Positions 24,715 through 32,969 of a stretch of DNA of 64,000 bases are shown piece by piece. The notes under the pieces were generated by a model that was not told the origin of the DNA, did no database searches, and was given only the letters and a program-made list of their open reading frames with translations. A program made the position numbers and the translations under genes. Numbering within the stretch: the first letter of the stretch is position 1; each line of letters starts with the position of its first letter. Origin of the DNA: Rhodococcus sp. KRD197 (GTDB taxonomy: Bacteria > Actinomycetota > Actinomycetes > Mycobacteriales > Mycobacteriaceae); NCBI RefSeq assembly GCF_017168235.1, contig NZ_JABFAO010000076.1, forward strand, positions 1 to 64,000, given 5' to 3'.

Positions 24715-26586
24715 TCACGGCGCGCGGTGCGTTGCCTCGGCGGGTTCGGATGCGCGGTCGTGTGGGTAACCCCACGAATGAAGCTGCCGCAGTAGCGGAT
24801 TCTTCTTGCGTTGGTGCTCTGCCATCCGAACGAGGATGTCGTCGAGGAAGGTGACGGCGTGATCGACAAATGGCCCCTTGTTGAGCATCACGCACTCTGC
24901 TCGACCCGCCATCGCCGCATCGGTGACCTCGGCGCGCGAGGGGTGACCGGTGCGGGCCAACGTGTCGAGGACCTGCGTGGCCCAGATGACCGGCACATGC
25001 GCGGCCTCACAGATCCAGAGGATCTCTTCCTGTAGCTCCGCCAGGCGTCCGTACCCTGCCTCCACGGCCAGATCGCCGCGGGCGATCATCACCCCGACCT
25101 GCGGCCAATGCATCGCCGTCAACAAGATCTCCGGCAGGTTCTCGAACCCGGCGACGGTCTCGACTTTCAGTATCAGGCCGAGATGGGTGCCGCCGAGATC
25201 TGTCAGCCGACGCTGCAGCAGGGCGACGTCGTCGGCGCTTCTGACGAACGAGAGACTCACGGCGTCGGCATGCTCGACCACGAAGGGCAAGTTTGCAGTG
25301 TCTTCGTCGGTCAGCGCAGATAGCCGCAACTGGCTGTCGGGCAGATTGATGCCCTTGCCTGCGCCGAGCGAAGCGCCCTGCGGTGCCGCGTCCGTGATTT
25401 TCACCGTCAACCCACCCGGACCGGTGGCTTCGATGATGCCGCCGATTTTTCCGTCGTCGAAGAACACGCGATGCCCCACTCGTGCGTCCTCGAACACCTG
25501 AGGCAGGGTGCATCCGATCCGAACCGGGGTGGCGTGGGGGTCGACGGGATCGAGATCTGGCACCACCAGGAGGTCGTCGCCGACACGGAGCCGGAGCTTC
25601 TGCTCGCGAGGCACCAACGCGTCCACCTGCACCACATCGTCGCCGTGATGATGGTGGTGTTCGTGGTCGTTGTGGTGCAGGGTGGTGCCGGGCTCCACGT
25701 ACGCGGTATCCGCCAAGTCAGCCACGCACCCCTCGGGCGTCGCCGAGGTGATCAGGAGACTGCGTTTGGATCCGCGGGTGTCGCGGAAAGTGATCCGCTC
25801 GCCCGTCTTGCGGCGGGCGAGCCACTTCTCGTCCGTCACCGGAAGGCGTGCCGCGTCAGGGCAGTCGGGTCCGTTCGGCTGTGTCAGCCACACTCGGGCT
25901 GGAGTCGCACATCGGCCCAGATCGTCGCGGGTGGGTTTGATGTGCGCCACTGTGGCTCCTGGGAGGATCGGCCCGGTCCGCAGTTTCGGGCCGGCGATAT
26001 CCATGGTGACCTTCACATGGCGGCCGTGCGCCCGGGCCGCGGTGCGCACGTTGGCGATCATCGCCGCCCACTGCGCCGGACCGTCATGTGCGCAGTTCAC
26101 CCGGACAACTTCGGTTCCGGCTGCCACGAGTCGGTCGACGAGGGCTGCATCGGTGGCCGCTTCGCTGGGTAATGTCACCATGATGCGCGTTTGTCGGCCA
26201 TTGCGGCCCGCACCGAGCAGCGTGATCGCGTTGCGTTCGAGTAGCCGTTCGCCGGAAGCGAAGTCCACCATGCCTCTGCCGTCCTCCGGGGGCTCCAACC
26301 CGGCCAGGCTCGCCACCGCCGCCCGCACCGCATCGACGGATGCGAGGACGTGCGCCTCGGATCGTCCCAGTGAGGACAACCCCAACGCTGCGAGATCTGC
26401 CTGCAGGAAGCGCACGTCATGTCGGCGCAACGCCATGTAGTGCATGAGGTTCTCGGCACTGGCCCGATTACATGGGTCCACTGCAGCGAGCCGATCGTCG
26501 CCGCCAGCGGCAGCGATCAGCTCACCGCGGAGGCCGTCGAGCTTCGAGGCAAGCTCGACCAGTGCTACTTGCTGGTGCGTCGTCAT
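24715..26586 (-). CDS. Atypical pyruvate kinase with N-terminal extension and His-rich insert
   Basis: A 623-residue protein. Pyruvate kinase motifs begin only near residue 130: RIMVTLPSEAATD, VVRVNCAHDG, KVTMDIAGPKLRTG, then after a long beta-domain LILKVETVAGFENLPEILLT, GVMIARGDLAVEAG and PVIWATQVLDTLARTGHPSR. These are the barrel-domain active-site elements. The first 130 residues are helical and unlike classical pyruvate kinases, the C-terminal allosteric domain is missing, and a His-rich stretch (HHNDHEHHHHHGDD, about residues 302-315) lies inside the B-domain. It may interconvert phosphoenolpyruvate and pyruvate, but altered specificity or metal use is possible. Confidence 0.82.
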   Translation of the reverse strand: MTTHQQVALVELASKLDGLRGELIAAAGGDDRLAAVDPCNRASAENLMHYMALRRHDVRFLQADLAALGLSSLGRSEAHVLASVDAVRAAVASLAGLEPPEDGRGMVDFASGERLLERNAITLLGAGRNGRQTRIMVTLPSEAATDAALVDRLVAAGTEVVRVNCAHDGPAQWAAMIANVRTAARAHGRHVKVTMDIAGPKLRTGPILPGATVAHIKPTRDDLGRCATPARVWLTQPNGPDCPDAARLPVTDEKWLARRKTGERITFRDTRGSKRSLLITSATPEGCVADLADTAYVEPGTTLHHNDHEHHHHHGDDVVQVDALVPREQKLRLRVGDDLLVVPDLDPVDPHATPVRIGCTLPQVFEDARVGHRVFFDDGKIGGIIEATGPGGLTVKITDAAPQGASLGAGKGINLPDSQLRLSALTDEDTANLPFVVEHADAVSLSFVRSADDVALLQRRLTDLGGTHLGLILKVETVAGFENLPEILLTAMHWPQVGVMIARGDLAVEAGYGRLAELQEEILWICEAAHVPVIWATQVLDTLARTGHPSRAEVTDAAMAGRAECVMLNKGPFVDHAVTFLDDILVRMAEHQRKKNPLLRQLHSWGYPHDRASEPAEATHRAP

Positions 26587-26916
26587 AGTCCCGAGTGTGT
26601 CCGCACCGCTGTGTCGGCTCTAGGGTCTTTGGTCGTCTGTCGGCCGAGTGTGGTGCAGCTCTCGCAAATTGCCCACGCGGACAGGGGATCTCGACCCGTC
26701 TGGATGATCGGAAGCGCTGTCGGATGAATAGTGAGTGAATTCTCGTGGGGCTTGGTGTGAACACGGTGCGACTGTTCTCTGTTGTTGGTGAACCCAGAAG
26801 CAGTGTCACGGTTCCAGAGAGGGTCTTGTCATGGTCGAACGACCCTGGTGCAGCGCACTCGTCGAACGGCAGTCTGATGTTCGTCGAACAAGTCATCATC
26901 TGGATCGGAGACATAT
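26587..26916. other. Intergenic region between pyruvate-kinase-like and Usp genes
   Basis: A 330-nt divergent spacer that should hold the promoters of both neighbours. The only structure I see is a loose dyad AGGGTC (26820-26825)/GACCCT (26841-26846). A hypoxia (DosR) box would be plausible upstream of a tandem Usp gene, but no good match is visible. No small gene is supported. Confidence 0.35.
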
Positions 26917-27855
26917 ATGGCTGACAGCCGAAAAATCGTCGTGGGGGTCGACGGTTCGCGCGCGGGGGTAGTCGCTGCATTGTGGGCGGCTTCCGTTGCC
27001 GACAAAGTCGGCTGCCCCATACGGATAGTGCACGTGCTTCCCGAAGATCTCTACCGGGTAAGCGCGGAAATGGTCATCAAGCAGGGAGCGGTCATCGCGC
27101 GCAAACGCGATGCTGCGCGGGCAATCGTCGATGACGCCGTAGCCGCGGTCGGTCAACGGCACCCGAACATCTCGTCGTCGGGCACCATTGTTGCCGGTCC
27201 GACATCGACTGCACTGGCGAGAGTCGGCCGCGACGCCCAGATGATCGTGCTGGGTCACCCGCGAGGCCTTGACGGGCCGACGTCGGCATTGTCGATCGCT
27301 GCCGACGTCGCCAGCAGGGCCTCATGTCCGGTGCTGGTGCGGCGAGGCCCGTCCTGGCAGTACCCGGACAACAAGCGACCCGTCGTTCTCGGAGTCGATG
27401 CCGACGGGTCGAGCGAACAGGCCGTCATGAGCGCGTTCGAGTATGCGGACCGATTCGGTGCACCGATCCGTGCGGTGCACGCCCATCTGCCGGATGACTC
27501 CGATCGCGACAGGACACTGCGACGAGCGGATGCGAGTTCGGTTGCGGGGGAGGGGGCGATGCCTTCTGTCGACGCATTTGTCGCCGCCCGACACCGATTC
27601 CCGAAAGTGCAGGTGACGCAGGAAGTGGCGCGGGTGAACCACCGAGCGCATGCGCTGGCAGCAGGTTCGGTCGATGCCCAGTTGCTCGTTGTGGGCACCC
27701 ACGGTCGTGGTCGCGTTACCGAAACGCTCTATCGGTCGACCACTCATCGCCTCGTCGGACACAGCCCATGTCCAATCCTGATCTGTCCTACGGACTTGGT
27801 TGTCGGTGACAGCGCCCGAGCAGACCGGCCCACCGCGGATCCCGTCGACGAGTAA
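26917..27855 (+). CDS. Tandem universal stress protein
   Basis: A 312-residue protein with two Usp domains. Domain 1 (about 1-145) begins KIVVGVDGSRAGVVAALWAA. Domain 2 (about 155-295) begins VVLGVDADGSSEQAVMSAFE and ends with the ATP-binding pattern VVGTHGRGRVTETLYRST then SPCPILI. The G-2X-G-9X-(S/T) signature is better kept in domain 2 than in domain 1. Mycobacterial and rhodococcal tandem Usps are typically induced by hypoxia or starvation. ATG 26917 sits in an A/T-rich context without a strong ribosome site. Confidence 0.87.
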   Translation: MADSRKIVVGVDGSRAGVVAALWAASVADKVGCPIRIVHVLPEDLYRVSAEMVIKQGAVIARKRDAARAIVDDAVAAVGQRHPNISSSGTIVAGPTSTALARVGRDAQMIVLGHPRGLDGPTSALSIAADVASRASCPVLVRRGPSWQYPDNKRPVVLGVDADGSSEQAVMSAFEYADRFGAPIRAVHAHLPDDSDRDRTLRRADASSVAGEGAMPSVDAFVAARHRFPKVQVTQEVARVNHRAHALAAGSVDAQLLVVGTHGRGRVTETLYRSTTHRLVGHSPCPILICPTDLVVGDSARADRPTADPVDE

Positions 27856-27902
27856 GCCGAAAGGAATTCAGTCAGGTTCAACACGTGTTTGCGGCGGCGG
27901 AC

Positions 27903-28322
27903 TCATGCGATCAGAGTGTTCTGTCTGCGCCAAACAACCCACCGATTGGCGCGACGAACGAAGATGTAGAGCGCATTCATCTCTGGCGGTATTCCGTCCT
28001 GCGAGTTCTCGCGTGTGGACCATGCGTTCTTGCGGGCCGTAATCACGTCAGTAGCAAGCGCTATGACGTCCGTCAGTTCGTAGTACGCAGTCGAGTCTCG
28101 GAGGTAGCCAGCGGCGAGGCTGTCCTCAGTGGCTTTTTCGATGGCACGACGTCCATTGAGAACCGCGCCGCGTGCGTTGACGACTACGGCGTCGTCCGCC
28201 ATATGCGCGTTCATCAACGCGGCGTCGTTGTTGTTGAATCCGTCCTGAATGTCTCGGACGATTCCTCGAATTGCTTCGACGTCGGCGGGGCTCGGAACGT
28301 CGCTGTCCATTCTGTGTGTCAT
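27903..28322 (-). CDS. SgcJ/EcaC-like (NTF2-fold, DUF4440) protein
   Basis: A 139-residue protein with the NTF2-like pattern of the SgcJ/EcaC/DUF4440 group: VEAIRGIVRDIQDGFNNNDA, ALMNAHMADDAVVVNARGAV and a C-terminal FVRRANRWVVWRRQNTLI strand. Such proteins form a cone-shaped pocket; some are isomerases or ketosteroid-isomerase-like, many unassigned. The start is ATG 28322 or 28310. A perfect 16-bp palindrome lies 18 nt upstream of the start. Confidence 0.75.
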   Translation of the reverse strand: MTHRMDSDVPSPADVEAIRGIVRDIQDGFNNNDAALMNAHMADDAVVVNARGAVLNGRRAIEKATEDSLAAGYLRDSTAYYELTDVIALATDVITARKNAWSTRENSQDGIPPEMNALYIFVRRANRWVVWRRQNTLIA

Positions 28323-28339
28323 CCTGCGAATGCTAGAAA

Positions 28340-28355
28340 CTCGAGTGCACTCGAG
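28340..28355. promoter_or_regulatory. Perfect 16-bp palindrome upstream of the SgcJ-like gene
   Basis: CTCGAGTGCACTCGAG is its own exact reverse complement. It lies 18 nt upstream of the SgcJ-like start and 66 nt past the 3' end of the MarR gene. It is too compact for a terminator hairpin and is best read as an operator for a dimeric regulator, which is not identified. Confidence 0.45.
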
Positions 28356-28420
28356 GTCAAGGACTGACTCGCGCAGCCCCTTTGCAGGGTTCTCTGCCAT
28401 CGAACGTGTGGACCGGAGGA

Positions 28421-28921
28421 CTACTCCGCGCCGGTGTCGCCGAGTGAGATCAGCAGCTTGCGCAGTAGGCGGTCCAGTTCGATTCGCTCCCCGGGGTCGA
28501 GATCGGCAACGACACGAGCCGCGTTGGCGACATGGCCGTCGACCACTCTTTCGACAAGGCCGTGGCCCTGTTCGGTCAAGCTGATCAGAATGCTGCGGCG
28601 ATTGCTGGGATCGGTCTCGCGGCTCACCAAATCCTTCGCAACGAGTCGATCCACGCGGTTCGTCATCGCTGCTGATCCGACCATCGTCCTCGCGACCAAG
28701 TCCTTCGGCGTCAGGGTGTACGGCGGCCCCGAGCGACGCAGCGTTGCGAGCACGTCGAACTCCCACGGCTCCATGTCCTCACCGGCGAAGTACTCGCGTA
28801 TCTCGCGTTCTACCAGCCGCGATGTACGCGAGAGTCGTCCGACGATACCCATCGGCGACGCGTCCATCTCGGGTCGCTCGAGTTGCCACTGCGCCAGGAA
28901 GGAGTCGACTGCGTCGGACAA
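28421..28921 (-). CDS. MarR-family transcriptional regulator
   Basis: A 166-residue winged-helix regulator: SPMGIVGRLSRTSRLVEREI, WEFDVLATLRRSGPPYTLTP, the HTH with GSAAMTNRVDRLVAKDLVSR and the wing DPSNRRSILISLTEQG. I chose TTG 28921 because GGAGG lies 4 nt upstream and homologues of this type begin close to SDAVDSFLAQW. The longer frame from 29044 would run through the divergent nitroreductase start and through two operator-like repeats. It probably represses itself and the nitroreductase/EamA genes. Confidence 0.85.
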   Translation of the reverse strand: MSDAVDSFLAQWQLERPEMDASPMGIVGRLSRTSRLVEREIREYFAGEDMEPWEFDVLATLRRSGPPYTLTPKDLVARTMVGSAAMTNRVDRLVAKDLVSRETDPSNRRSILISLTEQGHGLVERVVDGHVANAARVVADLDPGERIELDRLLRKLLISLGDTGAE

Positions 28922-28936
28922 CGAACCTCCAAATAT

Positions 28937-29008
28937 TTCGACATCGAACTGTTTGACAGATGCTAGCACCCGACGTAGCGTCTCGATGGAAAATGATTCG
29001 ACATCGAA
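28937..29008. promoter_or_regulatory. Pair of MarR operator-like sites
   Basis: TTCGACATCGAA occurs exactly twice, at 28937-28948 and 28997-29008, in the 104-nt gap between the divergent MarR and nitroreductase starts. The copies are 60 bp apart. One is flanked by ATA on the left and the other by ATAT on the right, so each looks like one half-extended version of a longer palindrome ATATTTCGA-N2-TCGAAATAT. The second ends 17 nt before the nitroreductase ATG. Confidence 0.6.
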
Positions 29009-29025
29009 ATATTCGGAAACGAGAT

Positions 29026-29721
29026 ATGAACACATCACCGACAATCTCCGTCACCGATGCAATCAGGTCACGCCGGAGTCACCGGCACTACCGACCTGAT
29101 CCGATTCCCACCGAAGTGCTCGACCAACTACTGGAACTGACACTCGAAGCTCCGTCCGCATGGAACTACCAGGGACGCGCCATCGTCGTTGCGAGTGATT
29201 CAGAGGCAAGAGCGGGGTTGGTGAAAGCTACTGGCGAGCAACCACATCCACGTGAAGCGCCGGTGGTGTTGGTGTTTCTTGCCGAATTGGACGCATGGCG
29301 CCGTGACAACACCGACATTTTCGACTCCGCCCGCCGCAATCGAGCCTGGTCCGACCGGTTCGTCTCGAGTTCCGCCGAGTCGAGTCGCGAGTTTCAGGAG
29401 GACCTCGTCGAACGCGGTCTCGAACGCGAGTACGCCGTCAAAGACGCAGTGATTGCGGCGAGCTTCGCGATGCTTGCCGCCACAGAGCTGGGACTGGCCT
29501 GTTCGCCGATGAACGGATGGAATGAAACGCTGGTCAAAGAGGCGATCGGAATCGGCGACCGCGACAGCATTGCTGTCGCCTTGCTGCTGCCCATCGGCTA
29601 TGCCGCCGAGGAACGTCGCCACCCCGGTCGACGACCCACCTCGTCTTCCGTCCATTATCAGCGGTACCGAGACACTGCAACCGACCGTCTCGATCCTCCG
29701 TACACGCGACCACTGCGATGA
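29026..29721 (+). CDS. Nitroreductase-family FMN oxidoreductase
   Basis: A 231-residue nitroreductase: SVTDAIRSRRSHRHYRPDPI near the N-terminus (FMN phosphate contacts), LEAPSAWNYQGRAIVVAS, and the C-terminal FAMLAATELGLACSPMNGW then DSIAVALLLPIGYAAEERRH. Family members use FMN and NAD(P)H to reduce nitro groups, quinones or enones. ATG 29026 is chosen because it begins just before the conserved block. It is divergent from the MarR gene and overlaps the exporter gene by 4 nt, suggesting a MarR-controlled detoxification pair. Confidence 0.88.
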   Translation: MNTSPTISVTDAIRSRRSHRHYRPDPIPTEVLDQLLELTLEAPSAWNYQGRAIVVASDSEARAGLVKATGEQPHPREAPVVLVFLAELDAWRRDNTDIFDSARRNRAWSDRFVSSSAESSREFQEDLVERGLEREYAVKDAVIAASFAMLAATELGLACSPMNGWNETLVKEAIGIGDRDSIAVALLLPIGYAAEERRHPGRRPTSSSVHYQRYRDTATDRLDPPYTRPLR

Positions 29722-30617
29722 AGGCCGGCGGCGCTCTCCGCGACTCGTTGTTCACCGCCCTGGCTCCCGCAGTATGGGGGAGCACCTACCTCGTGACGAC
29801 GGAGTTGTTGCCACCGGACCGACCGCTGTTGGATTCGGTGGTTCGTGCACTCCCCGCCGGTCTGCTCCTGGTCGCGGTGGGGCGCGCACTCCCGCGGGGT
29901 ATGTGGTGGTGGCGAACTGCGATTCTCGGGATTCTCAACATCGGCGCCTTCTTCTACTTTCTGTTCGTCGCTGCATATCACTTGCCGGGCGGTGTCGCGG
30001 CATTGGTCATGACGGTGCAACCGATGCTCGTGCTTGTCCTCGGCGCAGGACTGCTCGGTGCTCGAATTCAGGCAGTCCACATCGTCTCCTGTGTACTCGG
30101 AGCTCTCGGCGTCGGATTGCTCGTCCTGCAGCCCCACGCCGCTCTGGATTTCGTCGGCGTAGTCGCCGGTTTGGCAGGGGCAGCCAGTATGGCGACGGGA
30201 TTGGTGCTGACGAAGCGATGGGGGCGTCCCGAAGGCGTGGGCGTGCTGACCTTCACTGGTTGGCAGCTTACGGTGGGCGGAGTGGTTCTCCTGCCGTTCA
30301 TGCTGGCCGGCGAGGGACTTCCCAAAACGATTACGGTCGAGAATGTCTCCGGCTTCCTGTACCTCAGCGTGATCGGTGCGTTGCTCGCCTACGCTGTGTG
30401 GTTCCGCGGCATCGAGAAGCTTCCTGCGCTGGCGGTCTCGTTCCTGTCCTTCGCGAGTCCGCTTGCCGCCACAGTGTTGGGGTATATGGTTCTCGGTCAG
30501 ACGCTCTCGGTCCTCCAGCTGCTCGGGGCGGTCGTCGTCATCGCCGCAGTCATCCTCGCGCAACCGATCTGGAAGCGTCGCGCAGCGGTAGATGGCAGAG
30601 CAAGAGTGAGCACGTGA
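29718..30617 (+). CDS. EamA/DMT-family transporter
   Basis: A 299-residue, ten-helix protein with two EamA repeats: repeat one starts ALAPAVWGSTYLVTTELLPP, repeat two contains TGLVLTKRWGRPEGVGVLTF and SFLSFASPLAATVLGYMVLG. DMT carriers of this kind export metabolites or drugs, for example amino-acid and aromatic-compound exporters. It is translationally coupled to the nitroreductase gene, so both probably respond to the same toxic compound through the MarR regulator. Confidence 0.87.
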   Translation: MKAGGALRDSLFTALAPAVWGSTYLVTTELLPPDRPLLDSVVRALPAGLLLVAVGRALPRGMWWWRTAILGILNIGAFFYFLFVAAYHLPGGVAALVMTVQPMLVLVLGAGLLGARIQAVHIVSCVLGALGVGLLVLQPHAALDFVGVVAGLAGAASMATGLVLTKRWGRPEGVGVLTFTGWQLTVGGVVLLPFMLAGEGLPKTITVENVSGFLYLSVIGALLAYAVWFRGIEKLPALAVSFLSFASPLAATVLGYMVLGQTLSVLQLLGAVVVIAAVILAQPIWKRRAAVDGRARVST

Positions 30618-30728
30618 CGTTGGTCCTTGCCTTGCAGACCGAATGCTCTTCTCCCGTCCCGCACGCAGTCCTAGCCTCGTAGCGAGAACCTCGAACCTAG
30701 TGCCTGCGACTCGAAGAGAGAAGACACA

Positions 30729-31769
30729 ATGCGAGCGATGATTTTTCATGGGACCGACAGCAAATCGTGGGACGAGGTCGCCGACCCGGTGATCGAGAGT
30801 TCGACCGATGCCATAGTTCGTGTCGACGCCGTCACGATCTGCGGCACCGACCTGCACATCCTGAAAGGCGACGTCCCCGAAACGACACCCGGACGAGTCC
30901 TCGGCCATGAGGCCGTCGGCACCGTGGTCGAAGTCGGTAGCGGGGTAGCTCGGGTCGAAGTCGGTGACCGCGTGCTCGTTTCCTGCATCTCCTCGTGCGG
31001 CTCCTGCCGGTTCTGTCGCGAGCAACGCTACGGCCAGTGCACCGGCGGAGGGGGATGGATTCTCGGACACACCATCGACGGAACCCAGGCCGAGCTGGTT
31101 CGAGTTCCTTTCGCCGACAACTCCACCCACCCGGTGCCCACCGGACTCAGCGACGAGCAGATGCTCATGCTGGCCGATATCTTCCCGACCGGCTACGAGG
31201 TCGGTGTCCTCAATGGACGGGTGCAGCCCGGTGATGTCGTCGTCATCATCGGTGCGGGCCCGATAGGCCTGGCAGCCGTCATGACCAGCAAGCTGCTTTC
31301 GCCCAGTCGGATCGTGGTCGTGGACCAAGACCCCGGCAGACTGGCAGCGGCCCTGAAGCTCGGGGCAGACATCGTCATCGACAACAGCTCCGAGGACGTC
31401 CTCGAGGCGGTCCGCGCGATCACTGACGGGTTGGGAGCCGACGTGGCCATGGAAGCCGTCGGGATTCCCGCCACCTTCGAGATGGCCGTCGAAGTGGTCC
31501 GTCCCGGCGGGCATGTGGCCAATATCGGGGTGCACGGAGCTCCCGTGATGTTGCACCTGGAAGACATTTGGATCCGTGATCTCACGATCACCACAGGATT
31601 GGTCGACACGTTCTCGACGCCCACTCTGGCGAAACTTGCGTCCGACGGTTTGCTCGACCCCGCAGGTTTGATCACTCACCGATTCTCGATGAACGAATTC
31701 GCGGAGGCCTACGACGTGTTCAGCGGTGCCGCCGATTCAGGGGCCTTGAAGGTAGTTGTCAGTAGGTGA
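30729..31769 (+). CDS. Zinc-dependent alcohol dehydrogenase (MDR family)
   Basis: A 346-residue medium-chain dehydrogenase. The catalytic zinc site is ICGTDLHI and GHEAVGTVVEVG. The structural zinc site has the cysteines CISSCGSCRFCREQRYGQC. The Rossmann motif is VVIIGAGPIGLAAVMTSKLL, with DQDPGRL following, suggesting NAD preference from the Asp. It oxidises a secondary or primary alcohol; the substrate is unknown. It is preceded by 111 nt without genes and followed by a membrane-protein gene. Confidence 0.9.
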   Translation: MRAMIFHGTDSKSWDEVADPVIESSTDAIVRVDAVTICGTDLHILKGDVPETTPGRVLGHEAVGTVVEVGSGVARVEVGDRVLVSCISSCGSCRFCREQRYGQCTGGGGWILGHTIDGTQAELVRVPFADNSTHPVPTGLSDEQMLMLADIFPTGYEVGVLNGRVQPGDVVVIIGAGPIGLAAVMTSKLLSPSRIVVVDQDPGRLAAALKLGADIVIDNSSEDVLEAVRAITDGLGADVAMEAVGIPATFEMAVEVVRPGGHVANIGVHGAPVMLHLEDIWIRDLTITTGLVDTFSTPTLAKLASDGLLDPAGLITHRFSMNEFAEAYDVFSGAADSGALKVVVSR

Positions 31770-31798
31770 ACGCTCGTGGGTCGGTGAAAAGGAGAGCC

Positions 31799-32491
31799 AT
31801 GTTGCACCGCGATCGAAATCAATGGAAAGAGCTGAGCCCGCTCCGTCTGGGCGCCCTGGTTGTGCTCGCTGTTGTCCAACTCTTGCTGGCTGGGGGTGCG
31901 TGGGTCGATCTTGCGCGACGCGAACGCGATCAGGTTGTGGGAAACAAGCGAATGTGGGCACTGATCATCTGCGTCAACTTCGTAGGGCCCGTCGCCTACT
32001 TCCTGTTCGGCAGACGGTCTGCAGAACCCACACCGTCGGCAGAACCCACACCGTCGGCAGAACCCACACCGTCGGCGGGACTCCCGACCGAGGGCGATCG
32101 ACCTCAACCGGCAACCCCTGATGCTCCGGCGCGGATCGAATCACATTCGATCGCCATCGATGTTGCCGACAGCGCATCTCCTGTCGTATTCCCTGTGACC
32201 ACGGCATCGGTGAACGGAGTCGTGCAGGCTGCGGTGATCGGGGAGTACGGCCCCGTCGGTGGCACCGCACCCGAGGGGTCGGCCCTGCGGTCTGCTGTGC
32301 TGGTGCACTGGCCTCGAGCGCGCGTGTTCGAGCGTCGTAGCACGGGGGACCGGGGTGCTGATCCCCGCGGATACGAGGCCTTCTATGTCGAATTGTGCGC
32401 GGACGGCCGCCGGCGTGAAGTCGATGCCGACGAGGTGTCGAACCTGCTCCAGTTCGGTAGCAGTCCAGCTTCCGACATTCACGCCGACTGA
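31799..32491 (+). CDS. PLDc_N-domain membrane protein with AEPTPS repeats
   Basis: A 230-residue protein. Two membrane helices (LRLGALVVLAVVQLLLAGGA and MWALIICVNFVGPVAYFLFG) form a phospholipase D-nuclease N-terminal (PLDc_N) anchor. Three AEPTPS repeats follow, encoded by three perfect 18-bp DNA repeats. The C-terminal about 120 residues are soluble and unrecognised, with a YEAFYVELCADGRRREVDAD segment. I chose ATG 31799 because AAAGGAG is just upstream; GTG 31766 is the longer option. The function is unknown. Confidence 0.7.
   Translation: MLHRDRNQWKELSPLRLGALVVLAVVQLLLAGGAWVDLARRERDQVVGNKRMWALIICVNFVGPVAYFLFGRRSAEPTPSAEPTPSAEPTPSAGLPTEGDRPQPATPDAPARIESHSIAIDVADSASPVVFPVTTASVNGVVQAAVIGEYGPVGGTAPEGSALRSAVLVHWPRARVFERRSTGDRGADPRGYEAFYVELCADGRRREVDADEVSNLLQFGSSPASDIHAD
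32021..32074 (+). repeat. Three perfect 18-bp tandem repeats inside a coding region
   Basis: GCAGAACCCACACCGTCG occurs at 32021-32038, 32039-32056 and 32057-32074 with no change. Each encodes AEPTPS in the linker behind the second membrane helix. Perfect identity points to recent slippage, so copy number may vary among strains. Confidence 0.8.
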
Positions 32492-32534
32492 ATCAACAGA
32501 GCGCACGGACTGGTCGAGTGCGCACACCACCGAG

Positions 32535-32870
32535 TCAATCGTGGTCGTGGGAAGGTCGTTCATATACCCACGACCACGGGTGGTCCGAGCTACTGCGCAG
32601 TTGCCAGCCCGCGCTTTCGATTTGTTCCTGCAATTGCGCAAGTGCGGAAGACATGCCGGGAGCCCACGCTTCGCGCGGCGGAATCGTCCCCCATGTTCGA
32701 GGCACTGGAAATGTATCGCCGACGTACCTCGGCTCCCCGTCCACTACACCGACGAATCGCATGTATGCATTTCCCGACTGTGACGCCACAGTCGCCAGGA
32801 GCGCAGCCCACCAGCGACGCGCCCCCACCTCTTCCAGGCTCACAGTCAATGTCGAATTCTCTGCGTTCAC
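32535..32870 (-). CDS. Hypothetical protein
   Basis: A 111-residue protein that I do not recognise. Trp-rich elements are visible: ARRWWAALLATVAS, DTFPVPRTWGTIPPREAW and HPWSWVYERPSHDHD at the C-terminus. No signal peptide or membrane helix is evident. It is convergent with the PLDc_N gene and is separated from the MpaB-like gene, which reads the same way, by 99 nt. The last codons form part of an inverted repeat (32540-32578). Confidence 0.55.
   Translation of the reverse strand: MNAENSTLTVSLEEVGARRWWAALLATVASQSGNAYMRFVGVVDGEPRYVGDTFPVPRTWGTIPPREAWAPGMSSALAQLQEQIESAGWQLRSSSDHPWSWVYERPSHDHD
32540..32578. terminator. Inverted repeat at a convergent gene end
   Basis: Perfect 12-bp arms CGTGGTCGTGGG (32540-32551) and CCCACGACCACG (32567-32578) with a 15-nt loop overlap the last codons of the minus-strand hypothetical gene and lie about 50 nt after the plus-strand PLDc_N gene. 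It may work as a bidirectional terminator. Confidence 0.45.
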
Positions 32871-32969
32871 ACCTCGAATTCTGCGCTACACGACAGTGGA
32901 GAAACACGGCCCATTGTCACTGCGAGCGGCGTCGAACGACTCTTTCGGTCTCGGCGATGCTCGCCGGTA

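Noticed and set aside
26820-26846. Possible DosR box before the Usp gene
   Set aside because: The AGGGTC/GACCCT dyad has the wrong spacing and sequence for the known DosR motif, so I record only the loose dyad.
29658-31679. 673-residue open frame on the minus strand
   Set aside because: It runs antisense through the EamA and alcohol dehydrogenase genes, which have clear family motifs. Its translation is low-complexity His/Asp/Gln/Arg-rich sequence typical of antisense frames in high-GC DNA.
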